Assembly (NCBI GenBank): GCA_010671965.1
Contig: JAAHIC010000022.1
Span: forward strand, 1 to 15,860
DNA from: Leptolyngbya sp. SIO4C5
GTDB lineage: Bacteria; Cyanobacteriota; Cyanobacteriia; Phormidesmidales; Phormidesmidaceae
DNA length: 15,860 nucleotides
Reading direction: 5' to 3'
Positions 6,111 through 12,619 of the stretch are shown piece after piece. Below the pieces are notes generated by a model. That model saw only the letters and a program-made list of their open reading frames with translations, searched no databases and was not told the origin of the DNA. Each line of letters begins with the position of its first letter. Within the stretch, counting starts at the first letter, position 1. The position numbers and the translations under genes are program-made.

Positions 6111-7540
6111 GTCGAAACCACCAAAAACCCCTCACGGGGATTGAAACCTATCTCGACTTCAATCTCATCATCAGCGGCCCCTAGTCGAAACCACCAAAAA
6201 CCCCTCACGGGGATTGAAACTGTAATTGCTAGCTGTTCCTTATGCTTCTCCAAGCTGATGTCGAAACCACCAAAAACCCCTCACGGGGATTGAAACCAGG
6301 GCGATCGCCCCAAGACGCTGAGTGAAATGTCGTCGAAACCACCAAAAACCCCTCACGGGGATTGAAACCTTGCACAACACATCAACATGCCATTCCAGTG
6401 TATATGGAGTCGAAACCACCAAAAACCCCTCACGGGGATTGAAACATTGTGCCGCTCAACTTGGCTGTTAACTAAACGAGTCGAAACCACCAAAAACCCC
6501 TCACGGGGATTGAAACTAACTTGTTCTTTTTAGCGATCTCGATCATGCTGGCGTCGAAACCACCAAAAACCCCTCACGGGGATTGAAACTAGGCTGAAGC
6601 TGCCGTATTCCAAGGCTTCTAGCGTCGAAACCACCAAAAACCCCTCACGGGGATTGAAACACCTGCTTTAGCTCGGTGACGTTAGAGTTTAGCGTCGAAA
6701 CCACCAAAAACCCCTCACGGGGATTGAAACTTTTGTCGTTAGGATTTCCGTTTAAGTAGACCTGAAGTCGAAACCACCAAAAACCCCTCACGGGGATTGA
6801 AACGTTAGGTCCGGAAATAGTAACAGAGTCGCAGGTAGACCCGTGTCGAAACCACCAAAAACCCCTCACGGGGATTGAAACACAGAATTTTGGGCTAACA
6901 TGTGGAGGTACGATTTGAAGTCGAAACCCCCAAAAACCCCTCACGGGGATTGAAACATTACGCAACCCTCCGAGTAAATCTATACAGCAACGTCGAAACC
7001 CCCAAAAACCCCTCACGGGGATTGAAACGAACGACGAAGGCGACGACACCCCGGATTGATTATGTCGAAACTCCCAAAAACCCCTCACGGGGATTGAAAC
7101 AAAACAATGACCACCAGCATGACGCTTCCGTTCGTCAGTCGAAACTCCCAAAAACCCCTCACGGAGATTGAAACAGCATCTGGCTTGGCGGAAACTGACT
7201 TACCCGAAAGTCGAAACCCCCAAAAACCCCTCACGGGGATTGAAACGCTGAGTTAATGACACCTAGTTCCGTCTTCATCATCGTCGAAACCACCAAAAAC
7301 CCCTCACGGGGATTGAAACAGTAAACGATGCTTCACATCTAGCGCCAAAACAGCGTCGAAACCACCAAAAACCCCTCACGGGGATTGAAATCGGCTAAAT
7401 ACTCATTAAAATCTTCCTTGCTTTGAGGTCGAAACCCCCAAAAACCCCTCACGGGGATTGAAACCACATAATGTTAGCGCCGCTCTGATAGATGCGGTTA
7501 GCCGTCGAAACCCCCAAAAACCCCTCACGGGGATTGAAAC
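6111..7540 (+). CRISPR. CRISPR array: 20 repeats of 37 nt, 19 spacers
   Basis: The repeat begins GTCGAAACCACC, has the core CCCCTCACGGGG (4-bp stem, TCAC loop) and ends ATTGAAAC. Repeats start at 6111, 6184, 6260, 6332, 6409, 6480, 6553, 6624, 6694, 6767, 6845, 6920, 6992, 7064, 7138, 7210, 7283, 7355, 7428 and 7504. Spacers are 33-41 nt, all different. Repeats 1-11 are identical. Repeats 12, 13, 16, 19 and 20 have C instead of A at position 10. Repeats 14 and 15 have T at 9 and C at 10, and 15 also has A at 28, which breaks the stem. Repeat 18 ends in T instead of C. Degeneration on the right and the ATTGAAAC end, typical of the crRNA 5' tag in Cas6-processed type I and III systems, give plus-strand transcription. 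No cas gene is present in the window, so processing must rely on proteins encoded elsewhere. The subtype is not assignable. Confidence 0.98.
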
Positions 7541-7559
7541 CTCAGGACAGCAAAAATCT

Positions 7560-7571
7560 CAGAATATTCTG
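7560..7571. promoter_or_regulatory. Perfect 12-bp palindrome upstream of the hydroxylase
   Basis: CAGAATATTCTG is its own reverse complement and lies 20 bases after the last CRISPR repeat and 56 bases before the next ATG. It could be a dimeric-regulator site; it does not match the cyanobacterial LexA or NtcA consensus that I know. Confidence 0.35.
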
Positions 7572-7577
7572 GTTCTC

Positions 7578-7610
7578 TTTAGCCTGGAATGAGAAGATAA
7601 ATAGGCTAAA
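7578..7610 (+). repeat. 8-bp inverted repeat before the hydroxylase start
   Basis: TTTAGCCT (7578-7585) and AGGCTAAA (7603-7610) are perfectly complementary with a 17-base spacer, ending 17 bases before the ATG at 7628. It may be an operator or a 5' UTR hairpin. The arms resemble those of the inverted repeat in the CRISPR leader (TTTAGGC/GCCTAAA), perhaps by chance. Confidence 0.35.
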
Positions 7611-7627
7611 ACGCCAGTTCAGTCACC

Positions 7628-8386
7628 ATGTCAACCTCCGCCATCGAACCGCAAAGCCCTGAAACACCAATACATCCAATCTTCGACAGCCACCGCTACC
7701 GCCGCCTCGAAGCGTGGCTAGGAGAAACCTCCAAAGTCGGCAACACCCCATTTTTCACCAAAGATCAGTTCCCCTGGGCCTACGACCTAGAAACCAACTG
7801 GCAAACCATTCGACAAGAACTTGATCAGGTCTTGCAATACGTCAACGCCCTGCCCAACTTCCAAGACATCATGCCGCGCCAGCAGCGCATCAGTCCCGAC
7901 GACGGCTGGAAAACCTACTACTTCTGCGCCTTTGGCTTTGTAGCCGAGAAAAACTGTCAGCAGTGCCCCGAAACCTGGAAACTATTGCAAACCATTCCAG
8001 GACTAAAAGTTGCCTTCTTCTCCATCCTCGCCCCCGGCAAACATATCGTAGAGCACCGAGGCAAACACAAAGGGCTAATTCGCTATCACCTGGGGCTAAT
8101 CGTACCCGAACCCCAGAGCGCCTGCGGCATTCGCGTCGGCAACCAGATCGCCCACTGGCAAGAAGGCGACAGCCTCATCTTCGACGACACCTACTATCAC
8201 GAAGCCTGGAACCGCACCGATAGCTACCGAGTCGTCCTGTTTTTAGACATTGCGCGGCCCTTCAACTTTCCCCTGTCCTGGGTAAACGGCCTGCTCTCGC
8301 GGCTGCTGGTGCTGTCGCCCCTCGTAAAACAGGCCAAAGCCAACTACGCCCACTGGGAAAATCAGTTTGAAAAGGTCTTAAAATGA
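7628..8386 (+). CDS. Aspartyl/asparaginyl beta-hydroxylase family Fe(II)/2-oxoglutarate dioxygenase
   Basis: A 252-aa cytosolic protein of the AspH/LpxO-like hydroxylase family, which uses Fe(II), O2 and 2-oxoglutarate to hydroxylate a peptide side chain or lipid acyl group. The core runs from about 95 to 212. EHRGKHKGLIRYHLGL (142-157) supplies the first iron ligand, H143, and the R152/H154 pair. FDDTYYHEAWN (185-195) supplies the second iron ligand, H191, and R201 (YRVVLFLDIARP) is the expected 2-oxoglutarate partner. As in AspH, the third carboxylate ligand of other dioxygenases is not obvious. The C-terminus has a hydrophobic helix (GLLSRLLVLSPLV, 221-233). Third codon positions are unusually C-rich compared with the neighbours, and no HIP1 site is present. 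The gene starts 87 bases after the CRISPR array and ends 7 bases before the converging NERD gene. The substrate is unknown. Confidence 0.88.
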   Translation: MSTSAIEPQSPETPIHPIFDSHRYRRLEAWLGETSKVGNTPFFTKDQFPWAYDLETNWQTIRQELDQVLQYVNALPNFQDIMPRQQRISPDDGWKTYYFCAFGFVAEKNCQQCPETWKLLQTIPGLKVAFFSILAPGKHIVEHRGKHKGLIRYHLGLIVPEPQSACGIRVGNQIAHWQEGDSLIFDDTYYHEAWNRTDSYRVVLFLDIARPFNFPLSWVNGLLSRLLVLSPLVKQAKANYAHWENQFEKVLK

Positions 8387-8393
8387 CCCCCCG

Positions 8394-9083
8394 TTAGCCA
8401 AGCTGCTGCAGGAGCTTAATCAAGCGCGATCGCCGCACCACATACACCCCGCGCAGCTTACCGTGCTGGGTCTTGACGCTGGCCTGAGAAAAAGCCAACA
8501 CCGCCGTTACATAGCGGACGCGGAGCTGTCGCTTCACCTGCAGCGCCTGCCGCATACACTGCTTCAGAAAATCTTTTTCAAAGCCGTAGGTTTGCCGACC
8601 CATCTGGCGATAGAGCAGCCTACCGTCAAAGTGAACCTCCCCCGCGTGAGATTTGACATCAATGACATAGACCCGCTTTTTCGGCGAAAAGCAGACAATA
8701 TCAGCGTCTCCCAGCCCGCCGCCCAGGGGCATATTGTAGTCAAACCGCCAGCCCGCCTCGGTCAGCGGCTGCAAAAGCTGGGCAATTTCCTCTTCAGCCC
8801 TAGCCCCCTGATCGGCTCGGTTAGCCCGCTGCCAAAACTTTCTGCCCCGCCACACCGACACGGCTGATCCTGTCCAGAACAAACCGTAGGTATAGACAAA
8901 AGTGGGCGGCAGCGCTGGAGCCGTCCTTTTCTCAGCCCTAGAAAACTCCGCGATCGCTCGCTGCAAAATCACCGGGGCGATCGCCAGACCCAGCGCCACT
9001 AGCCAGAGAGACACCGCCTTAGAGCGTCGGTGCAAAGCCATTTTGCGTACGTTTTGTCCGGCCCGCCGGGGCGATCGCGCCAT
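8394..9083 (-). CDS. Membrane-anchored NERD (nuclease-related domain) protein
   Basis: From the ATG at 9083 the protein is 229 aa; a TTG at 9089 and an ATG at 9041 are alternatives, none with a clear ribosome binding site. Two hydrophobic segments near the N-terminus (about 23-45 and 59-78) are followed by a basic stretch. The NERD domain covers about 92-220. It contains DQGARAEEEIAQLLQPL (91-107), GLGDADIVCF (123-132) and VYVIDVKSHAGEV (138-150). E97/E98, D128, D142 and K144 are in the positions expected for the PD-(D/E)xK-like core of NERD proteins. The family's role is poorly known; DNA processing at the membrane is a guess. It converges on the hydroxylase gene with only 7 bases between stop codons. 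Confidence 0.82.
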   Translation of the reverse strand: MARSPRRAGQNVRKMALHRRSKAVSLWLVALGLAIAPVILQRAIAEFSRAEKRTAPALPPTFVYTYGLFWTGSAVSVWRGRKFWQRANRADQGARAEEEIAQLLQPLTEAGWRFDYNMPLGGGLGDADIVCFSPKKRVYVIDVKSHAGEVHFDGRLLYRQMGRQTYGFEKDFLKQCMRQALQVKRQLRVRYVTAVLAFSQASVKTQHGKLRGVYVVRRSRLIKLLQQLG

Positions 9084-9146
9084 TGGCAATGGGATCTAGT
9101 CTGCGTTCTTTATCATAAACGCCAGAGGGCTTGTCAATCCGCCCTA

Positions 9147-9806
9147 TCAGCGGCCCCACGGCCTCAATAACCCCACGACTTCCTGAGCGCTAGAGAGCAG
9201 TTCTGGCCAGCGATCGGGGTTGAGCCTACCCTCCGTCCGATAGTAGATCAGCGCATTGCCTAAACCTTCACTGCAGATGCGTCGTCGTTTTTCGTAGAAG
9301 GGAATAACCCGGTAGTCAAAGATCTGACGGATACGGGCCTCATCCGAGCCGCGCAGCAAATATCGCTCAGAAAACAGAGGATAGTCATCAAAGTCGATGT
9401 CGTGGTAGCCAAAGAGATTGCCAATTTTGTGAAACAAGTTTTCTGGCGTCAGCAAAAAGGCAGGCAGGTCGAGGGACTCAGCGCAGAGCAGCGCTACGGT
9501 GTGGTATTGGGTACTAGAGTGCTTGCCGCTGCCAATGCGATAGCTGTAGTCGAATAGAAAAATGTCAGCGCCATTGGCCTGCCCCTTGAGGACATTGAAG
9601 ACTTGCCGCGATCGCCCTTTGGAAAACAGGTTGAAGCTCCAAACCACCGACGGCACAAGCTGATTGCCCTTACCGATAAATTGGAGTCCGAGCTGCGGCG
9701 CGATCGCTTCAATCGCCCGCCTGCGCCGATAGGCCAGATAGAGGCTCAGCCCTATCAGCCCCACAGCAATCAGAATAAAAATGATAAAAATCCAAGCCTG
9801 TTCCAT
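9147..9806 (-). CDS. Unknown protein with one N-terminal membrane helix
   Basis: A 219-aa protein beginning with a single hydrophobic helix (residues about 4-24, IFIIFILIAVGLIGLSLYLAY) followed directly by RRRR, so the soluble part should face the cytosol. The soluble domain has an aromatic-rich core with LGLQFIGKGN, IFLFDYSYRIGSGKHSSTQYHTVALL, an acidic HDIDFDDYPLFSERYLLRG segment and a basic YEKRRRICSEG. No catalytic motif stands out. I do not recognise the family, though the composition and length suggest a real conserved cyanobacterial membrane protein. It shares its strand with the NERD gene; the 63-base gap would allow co-transcription. Confidence 0.65.
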   Translation of the reverse strand: MEQAWIFIIFILIAVGLIGLSLYLAYRRRRAIEAIAPQLGLQFIGKGNQLVPSVVWSFNLFSKGRSRQVFNVLKGQANGADIFLFDYSYRIGSGKHSSTQYHTVALLCAESLDLPAFLLTPENLFHKIGNLFGYHDIDFDDYPLFSERYLLRGSDEARIRQIFDYRVIPFYEKRRRICSEGLGNALIYYRTEGRLNPDRWPELLSSAQEVVGLLRPWGR

Positions 9807-10034
9807 CGCGCCATCGCCTGTAAATCACTGCTATGAACTTCAGCGGGCGATCGGCAAACTCCGTAAATGTTGGCCTAGCGCCCGTTCGTTCTCATTGCCC
9901 CCCCAATTGCAAATCTGAGCGCAGCCCTAGCTCGTGCGATAGAGTCGCTAATTCAAAAATCTTTCTAAAGCCGATAGCATTTGCGTGAATCTTTGTTAAG
10001 ATAAATTAAATCGAAGTCACATGGATAATTTCTT
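9807..10034. promoter_or_regulatory. Divergent promoter region before psb34
   Basis: This 228-base region separates the divergent minus-strand unknown gene and psb34. The 60 bases before psb34 turn strongly AT-rich (TTTGTTAAGATAAATTAAAT near 9992-10010), and TTGCGT (9981) with TAAATT (10002) could be an imperfect promoter with 15-base spacing. Nothing else is recognised. No Shine-Dalgarno sequence precedes either gene. Confidence 0.3.
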
Positions 10035-10205
10035 ATGCCATACACAACTGAAGAAGGCGGTCGCCTCAACAACTTTGCTAGAGAGCCTAAAATGTATCAG
10101 GCTGAACCCCCCAGCGGTAACCAGAAGCGTAACTACGCCATTCTGGCCGCTCTAGCAATGGTTCTCGTGAGTGGCCTGTTCTACGTTGCCGCTTCGGTTT
10201 CCTAG
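10035..10205 (+). CDS. psb34: Psb34, photosystem II assembly-associated small membrane protein (ssl1498 family)
   Basis: A 56-aa protein. It has the family signature NNFAREPKMY (12-21) near the N-terminus, a short polar linker, and one membrane helix (about 34-52, YAILAALAMVLVSGLFYVA) ending in AVS-like ASVS. This matches the ssl1498/Psb34 family, annotated as light-harvesting-like. Psb34 is a single-helix thylakoid protein that binds the CP47 side of photosystem II assembly intermediates and is thought to compete with high-light-inducible proteins there. The ATG at 10035 fits the family N-terminus. The gene is monocistronic: a strong terminator begins 33 bases after the stop. Confidence 0.9.
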   Translation: MPYTTEEGGRLNNFAREPKMYQAEPPSGNQKRNYAILAALAMVLVSGLFYVAASVS

Positions 10206-10238
10206 GCTTCTTAAATTAATTCTTACAATTTATGAGTG

Positions 10239-10282
10239 AAAAACTCACGAAGCTAGATTGCCTCAGCCTCGTGAGTTTTTTT
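10239..10282 (+). terminator. Rho-independent terminator of psb34
   Basis: AAAAACTCACGA (10239-10250) and TCGTGAGTTTTT (10269-10280) form a perfect 12-bp stem with an 18-base loop, and the right arm runs into seven T residues (10276-10282). It is the clearest terminator in the window and could also work on the minus strand because of the A-run on the left. Confidence 0.85.
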
Positions 10283-10472
10283 AGGATTATCCTGAAAGCA
10301 GCGATCGCGGCTGTTAAAAATGACAGAAGCTCGCACAGTTACTGTTGAGGGTACAGGTTCGAGAGAAGTGTGCAATGATAAGTCCGAGCGGTTTGGCACT
10401 TCATGAATTCCTGTCACAGCGGTTGCAGCGGATGAATAGCCAGACCTACAGATGAGTGAACCAGGCTGCACT

Positions 10473-11390
10473 ATGGCAAATCAGGAGCACCTTCAGCAAC
10501 TTTTTCAACATCCCGACCAGTGGAACCAGTGGCGCACTGACAATAGCTCAGTTCCGATCGATCTCAGTCAGGCCGATCTGAGCCAGCGCAAGCTAACAGC
10601 CGTTAATCTTCAAACTGCCGATCTGAGCCGCGCTAAGCTCATCGGTACGGTGCTAACGGGCGCAGATTTGAGTCGGGCTAATTTAACCGGGGCCGACTTA
10701 AGCGGCGCTGATCTAAACCAGGCCAACCTAGTAGAGGCCAATCTCACCCAGGCCAATCTGCTGGGAGCCGATCTCAGCGGCAGCAATCTGCACCAGTGCA
10801 ATCTTGAACAAGCCACCCTGAATCGAGCCGGTCTGAGTGAGGCCAATCTTTCCCAGGCCCACCTGCCGCAGGCCAGCCTGATTGGCGCTGAACTAGGCCG
10901 AGTCAATCTGCAAGCGGCCAATTTGCAGGCTGCCCATCTCAAGCGGGCCGACCTGCAGCGCTCTGACCTGAAGCAGTGTAATTTGGCTGCAGCCGATCTA
11001 AGCGATGCCCGCCTACTCAACAGCGATCTCGCCGCCGCCAATCTGAGTCAGGCCAATCTTAAAGGCGCTCGCCTCAACCGGGCCACTCTGACCCAAGCTA
11101 ATCTAATCGGGGCTAACCTGACCGGGGCCACGCTGCTGGGAGCTGACCTAACCGGGGCTAATCTAACCGAAGCAGACCTACAGGAAAGCAACTTCAGCGG
11201 TGCCAACCTGAGTCAGGCCAACCTGTCAGGCCAGGATCTAAGCCAGCTCAACTTTACCGGAGCCAGTTTCAAAGGCGCTATTCTGCAGAATACCGATTTG
11301 CGTCAGGCAATTTTAACCGATGCCGATCTGACGGAAGCCGATTTGACTGGGGCCAAGCTGCCTGGTGAGCTGGCCTTTTTACCAGAGTAA
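10473..11390 (+). CDS. Pentapeptide-repeat protein
   Basis: A 305-aa protein. The N-terminus ANQEHLQQL...WNQWRTDN is the short helical cap common in cyanobacterial pentapeptide proteins. From about residue 38 to the end it is almost pure A(D/N)LxX repeats, roughly fifty of them, with only small deviations such as HLPQASLIG and LSGQDLSQLNF. These build a right-handed quadrilateral beta-helix. There is no signal peptide or membrane segment, so it is probably cytosolic. Its function is unknown; protein-protein scaffolding or DNA mimicry is known for other members but not shown here. The ATG at 10473 gives the family-typical MANQEHL start; an in-frame ATG at 10452 would add seven residues. The stop overlaps the tsaB start (TAATG), indicating translational coupling. 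Confidence 0.93.
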   Translation: MANQEHLQQLFQHPDQWNQWRTDNSSVPIDLSQADLSQRKLTAVNLQTADLSRAKLIGTVLTGADLSRANLTGADLSGADLNQANLVEANLTQANLLGADLSGSNLHQCNLEQATLNRAGLSEANLSQAHLPQASLIGAELGRVNLQAANLQAAHLKRADLQRSDLKQCNLAAADLSDARLLNSDLAAANLSQANLKGARLNRATLTQANLIGANLTGATLLGADLTGANLTEADLQESNFSGANLSQANLSGQDLSQLNFTGASFKGAILQNTDLRQAILTDADLTEADLTGAKLPGELAFLPE

Positions 11391-11995
11391 TGTTAGGGCT
11401 AGCACTCCATACCAGCAGCCCGGAGTTGGGGCTGGCGCTGAGCGATTTTGAGACGGTTTCGCGTCATCAGGTTTGGCCTTTGGGCCGCGATCTCTCGGTT
11501 CATCTGCACGAGTATCTAGCTGATTTTATTCAGCCCTACTCCTGGCAAGATTTCGGCTTCGTGGCCGTTGCTAAAGGCCCCGGCGGCTTTACCGGCACTC
11601 GCATTGGCGTTGTCACCGCTCGCACCCTGGCTCAGACGCTAAATTTGCCCCTGTTTGCTATTTCCAGCCTAGCTGCTTGGGCACAGCGATCGCGCACCGA
11701 ACAGGACACCCAAATCGCCCTGCAAATGCCAGCCCAGCGCGGTGAAGTATACGGCGCGATTTACCAGGTTGCCAGCAGCGGTTTGATTCCCGTCCTAGCC
11801 GATACGGTCATGCCCTTGGCAGACTGGCAGTCTAAGCTCGCCGCTTGGCCCCAGCCTTACCGTTTAGTACTCGCCGAAAACGGCCTAGCAGACTCGGTCA
11901 CGGCTGTGCTGGAACTGGCTCAGCCGCAGTGGCAGCAGGGCGATCGCCCCCACTGGTCAGCCGCGCTGCCTTACTACGGCCAGCATCCGGTTTAG
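11390..11995 (+). CDS. tsaB: TsaB, tRNA threonylcarbamoyladenosine biosynthesis protein
   Basis: A 201-aa protein of the ASKHA fold. TsaB is the non-catalytic partner of TsaD in making the t6A modification at position 37 of ANN-decoding tRNAs. The N-terminal LALHTSSPELGLAL corresponds to the phosphate-1-like strand pair, and GPGGFTGTRIGVVTARTLAQ (63-82) is the family signature (GPGSFTGLRIG in most bacteria). The C-terminal half is short and variable, as usual. The length is slightly under the roughly 230 aa of E. coli TsaB but normal for cyanobacteria. It starts within the TAATG overlap with the pentapeptide gene, and its stop overlaps the stop of the converging GGCT-like gene. Confidence 0.93.
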   Translation: MLGLALHTSSPELGLALSDFETVSRHQVWPLGRDLSVHLHEYLADFIQPYSWQDFGFVAVAKGPGGFTGTRIGVVTARTLAQTLNLPLFAISSLAAWAQRSRTEQDTQIALQMPAQRGEVYGAIYQVASSGLIPVLADTVMPLADWQSKLAAWPQPYRLVLAENGLADSVTAVLELAQPQWQQGDRPHWSAALPYYGQHPV

Positions 11996-12528
11996 GCCGA
12001 TCGCAGTTCTCCTAGGCCCCGCTGCTGTAGTTCGTGCATATGGTGAAAAAGCTGCCAGCAGTACTGCTCTGGCAGACCGCAGGTGAGGGCACCCCGCAGC
12101 ACGACATTGAAGTACCAGTCGTTAGGCGCGATCTCCTGGGTGAGCTTGTCTAAGACGGTGTAGGTGCGGGTACTGGGATATTGCTGACCGTTGCAGTCAA
12201 TGGTGACAAAAGTTTGGGTATAGCCTTCTTCGCGCTGATCTAGGCGATCGCTCAGCCGCCACGGCAGCCGGTAGAGCACTCCCTGCACGGTGGAATGGGG
12301 CTGCGGCACAATGTCGAGGACGCCGCAGTTGCGCAGCCGTGATTTGCGATAAAAGCCCAATTTGTAGCCGCTGAGCGTCCCCGGCCCCACCACGTAGGCA
12401 TGGGTCTTTTCTACCAGCGATCGCTTCAGATCAACCGGGCACATGCAGGAGCCATAGGCAAAGTAGTAGAAGTGGGTTTCAGATTTATTTGGGCCGTGGG
12501 GGGGTGCGGATGACGGGGCTGCAGCCAT
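11992..12528 (-). CDS. Gamma-glutamylcyclotransferase-like (GGCT/AIG2 fold) protein
   Basis: From the ATG at 12528 it is 178 aa; an in-frame TTG at 12561 would add 11 residues. FYYFAYGSCM (20-29) is the family's glycine loop, normally YGSNM, that binds the substrate gamma-glutamyl group. GVLYRLPWRLSDRLDQREEGY (83-103) contains the LDxxEG-like segment whose glutamate (E100 or E101) is the likely catalytic acid. The fold converts gamma-glutamyl amino acids to 5-oxoproline, but many members have other roles, so the substrate is open. The Asn-to-Cys change in YGSNM is a deviation from the canonical loop. The stop codon shares three bases with the tsaB stop on the opposite strand. Confidence 0.85.
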   Translation of the reverse strand: MAAAPSSAPPHGPNKSETHFYYFAYGSCMCPVDLKRSLVEKTHAYVVGPGTLSGYKLGFYRKSRLRNCGVLDIVPQPHSTVQGVLYRLPWRLSDRLDQREEGYTQTFVTIDCNGQQYPSTRTYTVLDKLTQEIAPNDWYFNVVLRGALTCGLPEQYCWQLFHHMHELQQRGLGELRSA

Positions 12529-12619
12529 TGGGAGCGATCGCCTCTTGACGTAATCAGTCAAAAATAATTGTGCAGCATTCTATCAAAAAACGAGCAGCCC
12601 CATCTCCTGGCGCCGCGCC

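Noticed and set aside
6002..7171. Several open frames inside the CRISPR array on both strands with repeated VSIPVRGFWWFR-like or ETPKNPSRGLK-like units
   Set aside because: These are translations of the CRISPR repeats, not proteins.
8463..8867. 134-aa plus-strand frame opposite the NERD gene
   Set aside because: Antisense shadow; the NERD motifs on the minus strand are clear.
10253..10471. 72-aa minus-strand frame between psb34 and the pentapeptide gene
   Set aside because: It runs through the psb34 terminator and has no domain or start signal.
10610..11041. 143-aa minus-strand frame opposite the pentapeptide gene
   Set aside because: Repetitive Arg/Ala/Leu shadow of the pentapeptide codons.
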